Shown here piece after piece: positions 1 through 5,000 of a DNA stretch of 5,000 nucleotides. The DNA comes from an uncultured Lachnospiraceae bacterium (GTDB taxonomy: Bacteria; Bacillota; Clostridia; Lachnospirales; Lachnospiraceae), in the NCBI GenBank assembly GCA_947174985.1, contig CAMWLB010000241.1, positions 1 through 5,000 of the forward strand. Direction: 5' to 3'. Position 1 is the stretch's first letter. Every line of letters starts with the position of its first letter. The translations under genes and the position numbers were made by a program. Under the pieces are notes generated by a model. The model saw only the letters and a list, made by a program, of their open reading frames with translations. It was not told the origin of the DNA and made no database searches.

Positions 1-56
1 TCGTCATACGATATTCGCCTTAGTCTCGTGGGCTCGTTGATGTGTATAAGAGTCAG
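1..56 (+). other. Illumina Nextera i7 library adapter at contig end (non-genomic)
   Basis: This is synthetic library sequence, not genome. Positions 1-14 match the last 14 bases of the P7 oligonucleotide except at 1, 4 and 12. Positions 15-22 read TCGCCTTA, the i7 index of Nextera N701. Positions 23-36 match the read-2 adapter exactly. Positions 37-56 are the remainder of the adapter, including the 19-base Tn5 mosaic end at 38-56, with substitutions at 37, 38 and 53. The elements are in the order and spacing of the real adapter, so chance is not a credible explanation. All six differences from the known adapter are changes to T, which points to a systematic base-calling or trimming problem. 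Those changes probably let it escape adapter trimming. True genomic sequence starts at about 57. Confidence 0.95.
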
Positions 57-83
57 ATATTCTTCAATCCATGGGTATTTCAT
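57..83 (-). CDS. 5' fragment of a probable MmcQ/YjbR-family protein (truncated by adapter junction)
   Basis: An ATG at 83 (minus strand) opens a frame reading MKYPWIEEY before the genomic sequence ends at the adapter junction. A strong Shine-Dalgarno (AAAGGAG, 97 down to 91) sits 7 bases upstream, inside the last codons of the WYL regulator. The start codon lies two bases after that regulator's TGA, so the two genes are almost certainly co-transcribed and translationally coupled. The N-terminus resembles the 'MKYxWLDEY' opening of small MmcQ/YjbR-family proteins, which fold like double-wing DNA-binding proteins and which I recall often following a WYL regulator in Clostridia. Nine residues are too few to prove the family. 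That a gene starts here is well supported; its identity is a recall-based inference. The missing part is lost from this contig, not necessarily from the genome. Confidence 0.6.
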
Positions 84-85
84 AT

Positions 86-1012
86 TCATTCTCCTTTCGT
101 GTGGGGGTTTTCATACTGTTTCAGAATCTTTCTCAATGCTGTGAGCAGTTCTTCGCGAAGTTCCACCGGTTCCAAAAGCTCTGCCTGCTCGCGGAAGGTT
201 AAAAGCCATGTGATGAGGTTTTCCTTGTTTGTGTAATCGGCGTGAAACAACAGTCTGCCGTCAGGGAGTTCGGCAAAGCAGCCTGTGCCGAATTCCTCAA
301 CCAAACGCCATTTGCATGAGGCATCGAAGAGCGCCTTTACGCGGATACCGCCGGGAAAAATCTGCTCGTCCTTTAAATCAGGCAGCGGCACCGGTCTTTT
401 CGGAAAAGAGGTTTCCGATATTTGCAGCCCGTCCATGCGGTTTAACTTAAACAGACGGAAATCCCTGCGTTTTTTGCACCAGCCCCACACATACCAGCTT
501 GACCAGCGGAAAATTAAGTAATACGGCTCAATGATTCTTTCGCTTTCTCCCGTTGGTGAATAGTAGAAAAAGGAAAGCTCCCGCTCATTGTCGATGGCAT
601 TTCGAATCAACTCAATTTTGGGAGCGAGAGAATCCTTGTACCACGAGGACAAATCTATCAGCACGGACTGGCTGCCCGACATAAAATCGGAGGAACCGAC
701 GGACAATTTTTCCATAAGCTGCCCGTAGCGGTTGGTTCCGTTGATGCTGTCAAGCCCCCGCAGCCCTGCAAGAATGTCCAGCATTTCTGTGTTGGTAAGC
801 AGGGTGCGCTCTATTTTGTAATTTTCCATAATGGAAATGCCGCCGCTTGTGCCCTGCTTTGTCACGATGGGGATACCGGCTTTGCACAAATCCTCAATAT
901 CGCGGTTAATGGTTCGTCTGGAAACCTCGAACTGCTCCGCCAGATAGGGCGCCGTAACCACATCCTTTTGCAGCAGAACAGATAAAATGCCAATCAACCT
1001 GTCTATTTTCAT
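86..1012 (-). CDS. YafY-type HTH/WYL-domain transcriptional regulator
   Basis: This is a 308-residue cytoplasmic DNA-binding regulator. Residues 1-60 form a DeoR/HTH_11-like winged helix, with the recognition helix in VSRRTINRDIEDL (30-42) and a wing at KQGTSGGISI. Residues 135-200 are the WYL domain. Its signature reads SSWYVWGWC (171-179), with V in place of the usual L, followed by the basic stretch KKRRDFRLFKLNRM (180-193) that binds ligand in this family. Residues 220-300 are the C-terminal WCX extension, and total length is normal for the family. The start at 1012 is chosen because AGAGG (1024-1020) lies 7 bases upstream and the protein then begins MKIDRLIGIL, as its relatives do; an in-frame ATG at 1039 would add nine unlikely residues. 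It is the first gene of an operon with the truncated gene at 57-83 and is divergent from the kinase and helicase genes. WYL regulators sense nucleotide-like or nucleic-acid ligands and often control neighbouring genes; the target here is not shown. Confidence 0.93.
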   Translation of the reverse strand: MKIDRLIGILSVLLQKDVVTAPYLAEQFEVSRRTINRDIEDLCKAGIPIVTKQGTSGGISIMENYKIERTLLTNTEMLDILAGLRGLDSINGTNRYGQLMEKLSVGSSDFMSGSQSVLIDLSSWYKDSLAPKIELIRNAIDNERELSFFYYSPTGESERIIEPYYLIFRWSSWYVWGWCKKRRDFRLFKLNRMDGLQISETSFPKRPVPLPDLKDEQIFPGGIRVKALFDASCKWRLVEEFGTGCFAELPDGRLLFHADYTNKENLITWLLTFREQAELLEPVELREELLTALRKILKQYENPHTKGE

Positions 1013-1043
1013 GACTATACCTCTGCATATCGCAAGCATAGAT

Positions 1044-1072
1044 ATATTATTACCTGCATACGCTTCCGTTAA
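1044..1072 (-). promoter_or_regulatory. Candidate sigma-A promoter for the WYL regulator
   Basis: On the minus strand a TTAACG -35 (1072-1067) is followed by a 17-base spacer and a TAATAT -10 (1049-1044), each matching 4 of 6 consensus bases. Transcription would begin near 1037, giving a leader of about 25 bases that includes the AGAGG ribosome binding site. An alternative is TATAGT at 1087-1082, with ACGACA 18 bases further upstream. The region is AT-rich and offers several -10-like boxes, so the choice is uncertain. Confidence 0.3.
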
Positions 1073-1080
1073 AATGATAT

Positions 1081-1121
1081 TACTATATGAAACATGACAT
1101 CTGTGTGTCGTGTTTATAGTA
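1081..1121. repeat. Imperfect inverted repeat, candidate operator between divergent genes
   Basis: The inner arms AAACATGACA (1090-1099) and TGTCGTGTTT (1106-1115) are complementary at 9 of 10 positions around a six-base centre. The symmetry continues outward: TACTAT (1081-1086) pairs with ATAGTA (1116-1121), with three unpaired bases (1087-1089) on the left. It lies just upstream of the candidate regulator promoter and overlaps alternative -10 boxes, where a dimeric repressor or activator would bind. There is no T-run after it on either strand, so an intrinsic terminator is unlikely. Autoregulation by the adjacent WYL protein is inference. Confidence 0.5.
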
Positions 1122-1151
1122 TAACAGAAAAAAGAATTTTAGGAAATGGTA

Positions 1152-1167
1152 ATGAAAACGTTTTCTA
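1152..1167. promoter_or_regulatory. cre-like palindrome (CcpA/LacI-family operator candidate)
   Basis: ATGAAAACGTTTTCTA contains the perfect 12-base palindrome GAAAACGTTTTC with a central CG. It fits the Gram-positive catabolite-responsive consensus WTGNAANCGNWNNCW at every defined position. It ends 21 bases upstream of the -35 box of the rightward promoter, a position compatible with activation by CcpA or with control by another LacI-family protein. Short matches of this kind also arise by chance in AT-rich spacers, and no sugar-metabolism gene is in view. Confidence 0.4.
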
Positions 1168-1188
1168 CATCGGATTTGCGCGCCGGGT

Positions 1189-1217
1189 TTGACACGATTC
1201 TTTATAGATGATAGTAT
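1189..1217 (+). promoter_or_regulatory. Sigma-A-type promoter for the kinase/helicase genes
   Basis: A perfect TTGACA -35 (1189-1194) is followed by exactly 17 bases and TAGTAT (1212-1217), a 4 of 6 match to the -10. Transcription would begin near 1224, leaving a 25-base leader with the GGAGG ribosome binding site at 1238-1242. This is the best-formed promoter in the window. The TTG within the -35 also opens a frame in phase with the kinase gene, but a start codon inside the promoter would not be transcribed, which supports the ATG at 1249. Confidence 0.7.
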
Positions 1218-1248
1218 GAAATCAGGTCACTTTTTATGGAGGATTAGC

Positions 1249-1764
1249 ATGATACTATTAATAGCGGGTGCATCACATACAGGGAAAACGGCTTTTGCGC
1301 AAAAGCTTCTCGAAAAATATAAATATCCCTATCTTTCCATTGACCATTTGAAAATGGGACTGATACGGAGCAACAGTACAACGCTTACACCGTTAAGTGA
1401 CGAGGAAGCGCTGACAGATTATCTGTGGCCGATTGTGAAAGAAATGATTAAAACAGCGATTGAGAACAAACAGAATCTGATAGTGGAAGGCTGTTATATT
1501 CCATTTGACTGGGAAAAAAGCTTTGAGGAGGAGTATCTTCCCTATATCAAATACCGCTGTCTGGTTATGAGCGAGTCGTATATAAAAAATCACTTTCATG
1601 ATATCAAGAAGTATGCCAGTACAATAGAAGAACGGCTTGATGATTCGGACTGTACAATGGAGACTTTGCTGTATGATAACGCAAAGACATTGCAAATGTG
1701 CCGGTTATATGGTGCGGATTATCTTCTGATTGAAGATTCTTATCCAATGAACATAGATTTTTAA
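1249..1764 (+). CDS. Small P-loop NTPase, kinase-like (AAA_33/zeta-toxin-type fold)
   Basis: This is a 171-residue soluble protein of unknown substrate. It begins MILLIAGASHTGKT, a hydrophobic strand running straight into a Walker A loop, GxxxxGKT (7-14, K13). SIDHLKMG (30-37) places an Asp (D32) after the second strand, where small nucleotide kinases, chloramphenicol phosphotransferase and zeta toxins carry a substrate- or metal-binding acid. LIVEG (77-81) is the strand ending in EG that is common in these kinases. A basic and acidic region around 118-134 (IKKYASTIEERLDD) is where a lid would be expected. There is no signal peptide or membrane segment. The start is set by GGAGG at 1238-1242, six bases upstream, and by the promoter at 1189-1217. 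A gap of 53 bases without a terminator separates it from the helicase gene, so co-transcription is likely. Phosphorylation of a small molecule or nucleotide is the best guess; a zeta-type toxin is possible but no antitoxin gene is adjacent. Confidence 0.8.
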   Translation: MILLIAGASHTGKTAFAQKLLEKYKYPYLSIDHLKMGLIRSNSTTLTPLSDEEALTDYLWPIVKEMIKTAIENKQNLIVEGCYIPFDWEKSFEEEYLPYIKYRCLVMSESYIKNHFHDIKKYASTIEERLDDSDCTMETLLYDNAKTLQMCRLYGADYLLIEDSYPMNIDF

Positions 1765-1817
1765 TTGTTTGTTTATGAAATTGCAGTACGCAGGGTATAA
1801 GGGTGGAAGAAAAGCAT

Positions 1818-4800
1818 ATGAATACAATCTGTCGCGATATATTCAGGGCGGTCTATGAGGAAAAATGGCTCAGCATTGAATATAAGAACGGAAAAGAGGA
1901 AATCACAAAATACTGGGTAGGAATTATCAGCATCAATCCCATCGAAAAGTCCATGAAGGTGGAAGGACTTCATCTGTCTAAATATACCACGCAGGAGTTA
2001 AAAATCTACGTTGATTCCATCTTGTCGTCGTCCGTCATCGACGGCTCTTACTTCAAAACGGATATCAGACTGAAAAACGATATTCAGCAAAATCCCATCA
2101 AATACCAATCCCTGTTTCACCATGCTGCAAATTTGAAAATACTGAATTATCTTGTGGACTGCAACAAGCTGGACACCACGCCCTATCAGACAGAGTATGC
2201 GCTGATAAGCAAGTTTGACGGGGACTGTGTGCGGGCGGGAAAATACGATTTGAGTCCGGAGCAGTTTAAGGAAATTGTAACCAATTTCCAGTATGGGGCG
2301 AAAAAAGTATTCAGCACAAGAATAAAACAGTTGGCGCTGAATGTTATGAGCGTTCACACCAGACAGGGGCTGTATGTGCTGGCATACCGCCTGCTCAGAC
2401 TGGACGTGAAGCACAGGACACTCCGGCAGGAGGAAGAAATCAGCATTAACACCGAGTTTACCATAAACGGAAACAAGCAGAGCATTCGGCGGTTTCTGGA
2501 TGCGGAGGACTATGCGCTGTTGGAGCATTTCGAGGAAAATGCAGAAAAAATCAAGGATAAAATCACCCAAAGCAACCGGCAGATAAGCGGCGTGGACGAT
2601 ATGCCGTACATGATTGCCATCGGAAGGGATATGCTGCTGGATTTACACCATGAATATGAGGCAATTCATAAGATGTACGACGAGGATAAGGTAAGTATCC
2701 CGATACATGCATTTTTTGGAAATCTGCTGAAGCCTGTTATCCGGACGAAGGATTATCCCACCGTTTTGCTGAATAAAAAAATCAATCTGGACCAGCTTCT
2801 TGCGATTCATAACGCCATAAAATACCCGCTTGCCTATATACAGGGACCGCCCGGCACTGGAAAAACCAACACCATTGTCAATACTATTATGACAGCCTTT
2901 TTCAATGAAAAAACCGTGTTGTTTGCATCCTACAATAACCACCCGATAGACGGTGTGTTTGCTACGCTCAGCAATATTCCTTACCGGGGCAGGGAAAACG
3001 TGGCGTTTCCCATTATTCGGCTGGGCAGCGACGAGAAAGTCGCGGAAGCGCTGGACTATATGAAGGAGCTGTATGAAAGGACAAAAAAGCTCAATATCTT
3101 TGACAGCACCCTAAAACGCAATAAAGACGACAGAGCTGTCAGAACGAAAAAACTGACAGAACTGTTACGCCGACATGAGGAGAAGCTGGAGCTTTTGGAA
3201 AAGAAGGAAGCCATTGAAAAGCTGATGAGGACCAACAGGCATCTTACCTTTCAGACCTCCCTGCAAGGCGTACAGCTTGCGGAAGTGAATGAAAAGCTGG
3301 CGCAAATCGGGGAAATTACGGATGAGGAAGCGCTGAAGCTGGTGCTGGAGGATGAGGAGGAGTTTAAGCAGTATTTGTATTATACCTCGGCAAAATACAT
3401 ACAGCGCCTGAAGGAACCGAAAAACGAGGATTTGCTGAAAATTATTTGTATGGAAGCGCAGGCCAGTGACAGTAAGGAAGCCAGAGTGAAGGCATTTAAT
3501 GATTATCTGAAGAAGCCGGAGAATGTAAAGAAGTTTCAGAGGATATTTCCCATTGTGGCGACCACATCTATTTCTGCGCACAAAATCGGACAGCCGGAGA
3601 CTTATTTTGACATGGTGATTATGGACGAGGCAAGCCAGGGAAATATTGCGGTTTCTCTGGTGCCGATTATCCGCGGCAGAAGCCTTATGCTGGTGGGCGA
3701 CCCGCAGCAGCTCAGTCCGGTTATCCTGCTGGATGCTGCGGACAATGCAAAGCTGCGCAAGCAGTACGGTGTGACGGAAGAGTATGACTATGTGCAGAAT
3801 TCCATTTACAAAACCTATCTGGCGTGCGACGCAGTGAGCGGAGAAATCCTGCTGAGCCATCATTACCGCTGCCACAGAAAGATTATAGAGTTTAACAACC
3901 GAAAATATTACAACAATAAGCTGGTGATAAAAAGCCAAAATGAAGAACCGCAGCCGCTTATTTTCACGGATATTCCGGACGACAGCACCTACTATAGGAA
4001 TACTGCACCCAGAGAGGCGGAGGAAATTCTGCGGTTTGCTTTGCAGAACGCGGACAAGCGCATCGGCGTTATCACGCCCTTCGTCAACCAGAAGGATTAC
4101 ATCAATGATATGCTGAAAAAGAATGAAATCGGCAATGTGTCCTGCGGTACGGTGCACGCTTTTCAGGGCGATGAAAAGGATGTGATTCTCTTTTCGCTGG
4201 CGCTCACCGACAAGACGGGAACGGGCACCTATGGCTGGCTGAAGAACAACAAAGAACTTATTAACGTGGCGACCTCCCGCGCTAAAAACCAGCTTATTAT
4301 TTTTTCCAGCAAAAAAGAACTGGAGCGGCTTCACACGGACGAGAGAGACGACCTCTATGAACTGGTGCAGTATGTACAAAGCAACGGCACTTCCCAGGTC
4401 ACACCGCAGGTAAACGCTTCGCGTGCCCTCGGCATCAAACCCTACAGCACGGAAACGGAAGCCGCTTTCTTAACCAACCTGAACCACGCGCTTGACAATG
4501 TCCTCAACACCAACAAAAAGTGCGTTGTACAGAAAGAAGTCAGCATTGCCCATGTATTTAACAACAACACCCGCTACAACGATTTGTTCTACACGGGACG
4601 CTTCGATTTTGTAGTCTACGAGCGCGACTACCACAAAAATGAAATCCCCATCCTTGCCATCGAACTGGACGGTAGAGAGCACGCAGAGGACAGCGTTGTC
4701 ATCGAGCGCGATAGGAAAAAAGCCGAGATATGCCGTGAGCACGGATTTGAACTGATACGCATCGAGAATACATATGCGAGGCGGTATAATTATATTAAGG

Positions 4801-4841
4801 ATATCTTGATACGGTATTTTAAGGGGGTGCGGGGGTATTAA
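1818..4841 (+). CDS. SF1 (Upf1/DNA2-like) helicase with WYL-like N-terminus and C-terminal PD-(D/E)XK nuclease
   Basis: This is a 1007-residue multidomain protein predicted to unwind and cut nucleic acid in the cytoplasm. Residues 1-80 (FRAVYEEKWLSIEYKN then IYVDSILSSSVIDGSYF) resemble a WYL/Sm-like strand pattern; residues 80-320 are unassigned. The helicase core is complete: Q motif LDQLLAIHNAI (324-334), Walker A GPPGTGKT (343-350), motif Ia FASYNNHP (369-376), Walker B DEASQ (603-607), motif III GDPQQLSP (627-634), motif IV YRCH (683-686), motif V FQGDEKDV (782-789) and motif VI TSRAK (819-823). A charged, probably coiled-coil insertion spans about 410-515. The C-terminus has a DUF2726/Vsr-like nuclease signature: E881, D930 in GRFDF, ExD in AIELDGREH (947-955) and RDRKK with K968. 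No key residue is missing. ATG 1818 is preferred because GGAAG lies 8 bases upstream; a GTG at 1803 would add five residues. The next gene starts three bases after its stop. Anti-phage defence or DNA repair is inferred from architecture; it is not a named system I can recognise. Confidence 0.88.
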   Translation: MNTICRDIFRAVYEEKWLSIEYKNGKEEITKYWVGIISINPIEKSMKVEGLHLSKYTTQELKIYVDSILSSSVIDGSYFKTDIRLKNDIQQNPIKYQSLFHHAANLKILNYLVDCNKLDTTPYQTEYALISKFDGDCVRAGKYDLSPEQFKEIVTNFQYGAKKVFSTRIKQLALNVMSVHTRQGLYVLAYRLLRLDVKHRTLRQEEEISINTEFTINGNKQSIRRFLDAEDYALLEHFEENAEKIKDKITQSNRQISGVDDMPYMIAIGRDMLLDLHHEYEAIHKMYDEDKVSIPIHAFFGNLLKPVIRTKDYPTVLLNKKINLDQLLAIHNAIKYPLAYIQGPPGTGKTNTIVNTIMTAFFNEKTVLFASYNNHPIDGVFATLSNIPYRGRENVAFPIIRLGSDEKVAEALDYMKELYERTKKLNIFDSTLKRNKDDRAVRTKKLTELLRRHEEKLELLEKKEAIEKLMRTNRHLTFQTSLQGVQLAEVNEKLAQIGEITDEEALKLVLEDEEEFKQYLYYTSAKYIQRLKEPKNEDLLKIICMEAQASDSKEARVKAFNDYLKKPENVKKFQRIFPIVATTSISAHKIGQPETYFDMVIMDEASQGNIAVSLVPIIRGRSLMLVGDPQQLSPVILLDAADNAKLRKQYGVTEEYDYVQNSIYKTYLACDAVSGEILLSHHYRCHRKIIEFNNRKYYNNKLVIKSQNEEPQPLIFTDIPDDSTYYRNTAPREAEEILRFALQNADKRIGVITPFVNQKDYINDMLKKNEIGNVSCGTVHAFQGDEKDVILFSLALTDKTGTGTYGWLKNNKELINVATSRAKNQLIIFSSKKELERLHTDERDDLYELVQYVQSNGTSQVTPQVNASRALGIKPYSTETEAAFLTNLNHALDNVLNTNKKCVVQKEVSIAHVFNNNTRYNDLFYTGRFDFVVYERDYHKNEIPILAIELDGREHAEDSVVIERDRKKAEICREHGFELIRIENTYARRYNYIKDILIRYFKGVRGY

Positions 4842-4844
4842 GGT

Positions 4845-5000
4845 ATGCAGGGATATGTATTAAAAGAGGCAGATTATGTTGAGAAGGTAATGGCGGAAGA
4901 CGAGCTCTGGTCGATTTTTAGTGGTATGTTTTCCGGCAGGGCAGTACATGACACCAGCTATAAGTTTGGATTTTTTAAATCTATATTGGATAGCATTTAT
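4845..5000 (+). CDS. 5' part of an unidentified gene coupled to the helicase-nuclease (continues past window)
   Basis: An ATG at 4845 opens a frame of 52 codons that runs off the window end without a stop. It lies three bases after the helicase TAA, and purine-rich GGGGG (4831-4835) and AAGG (4840-4843) could serve as ribosome binding sites inside or at the end of the upstream gene, so translational coupling is likely. The visible protein starts MQGYVLKEADYVEKVMAEDE and contains TSYKFGFFKSILDSIY (37-52), with no signal peptide or membrane segment. The 'SYKF-x-x-x-K-S/A-I-L-D' pattern recalls the N-terminal helix of some HNH-endonuclease-domain proteins, but this is from memory and the catalytic part is not in view. 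That it is a real gene is supported by spacing and the open frame; its function is not established. Confidence 0.65.
   Translation, partial: MQGYVLKEADYVEKVMAEDELWSIFSGMFSGRAVHDTSYKFGFFKSILDSIY

Noticed and set aside
38..56. Tn5 mosaic-end sequence read as a natural transposon end
   Set aside because: It is embedded in an index and P7 adapter sequence and there is no transposase gene, so it is a library-preparation artefact.
42..521. Short plus-strand frames opposite the WYL regulator
   Set aside because: They lie antisense to a well-supported coding gene, one starts inside the adapter, and none has a family-like product.
1189..1248. Upstream TTG start giving the kinase gene 20 extra residues
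   Set aside because: The TTG is part of the TTGACA -35 box, the added residues do not resemble the start of a P-loop protein, and the ATG at 1249 has a good ribosome binding site.
1803..1817. GTG start for the helicase gene
   Set aside because: It adds only five residues and has a weaker ribosome binding site than ATG 1818, which has GGAAG eight bases upstream. It cannot be excluded completely.
1765..1817. Separate promoter or terminator between kinase and helicase genes
   Set aside because: A TATAAG box at 1796-1801 has no acceptable -35 at 16-18 bases, and no stem followed by a T-run is visible.
3165..4379. 404-codon open frame on the minus strand opposite the helicase gene
   Set aside because: It is antisense to the conserved helicase motifs, its product is low in recognisable motifs, and the open frame is explained by the codon use of the plus-strand gene.
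1..5000. CRISPR arrays, tRNA or rRNA genes, insertion sequences
   Set aside because: Reading through the window shows no regularly spaced direct repeats, no tRNA-like cloverleaf or rRNA sequence, and no transposase motifs.

Overview
The window looks like a piece of a Firmicutes chromosome, most likely a gut-type Clostridia (Lachnospiraceae-like). The evidence is moderate GC, strong AGGAGG-type ribosome binding sites, a TTGACA/TAgtAT promoter, a CcpA-like palindrome, and protein families typical of that group. The exact taxon cannot be read from the sequence. The first 56 bases are not genomic. They match an Illumina Nextera i7 adapter (P7 end, index reading TCGCCTTA, read-2 sequence and Tn5 mosaic end) with six substitutions, so the contig starts in library adapter.

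Layout. Positions 57-83 (minus) hold the first nine codons of a gene cut off by the adapter junction, whose start resembles MmcQ/YjbR-family proteins. Positions 86-1012 (minus) encode a complete YafY-type HTH/WYL transcriptional regulator, two bases upstream of that truncated gene and clearly in the same operon. Positions 1013-1248 are a divergent control region. It holds a candidate promoter for the regulator, a long imperfect inverted repeat that is a plausible operator, a cre-like palindrome, and a well-formed promoter for the rightward genes.

The rightward genes are a small P-loop kinase-like protein (1249-1764), a roughly 1007-residue protein (1818-4841), and a third gene (4845 to the window end) that starts three bases after the second stops. 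The large protein combines a WYL-like N-terminus, a complete superfamily 1 (Upf1/DNA2-like) helicase core and a C-terminal PD-(D/E)XK nuclease domain of DUF2726/Vsr-like type. The third gene is incomplete; its product is unknown, though its start vaguely recalls HNH-endonuclease proteins.

Interpretation. The helicase-nuclease and its tightly coupled downstream partner have the architecture of an anti-phage or DNA-processing module, possibly co-transcribed with the small kinase from one promoter. The divergent WYL regulator is next to it and could control both directions. The domain content is read directly from motifs. The defence role and the regulatory link are inference.
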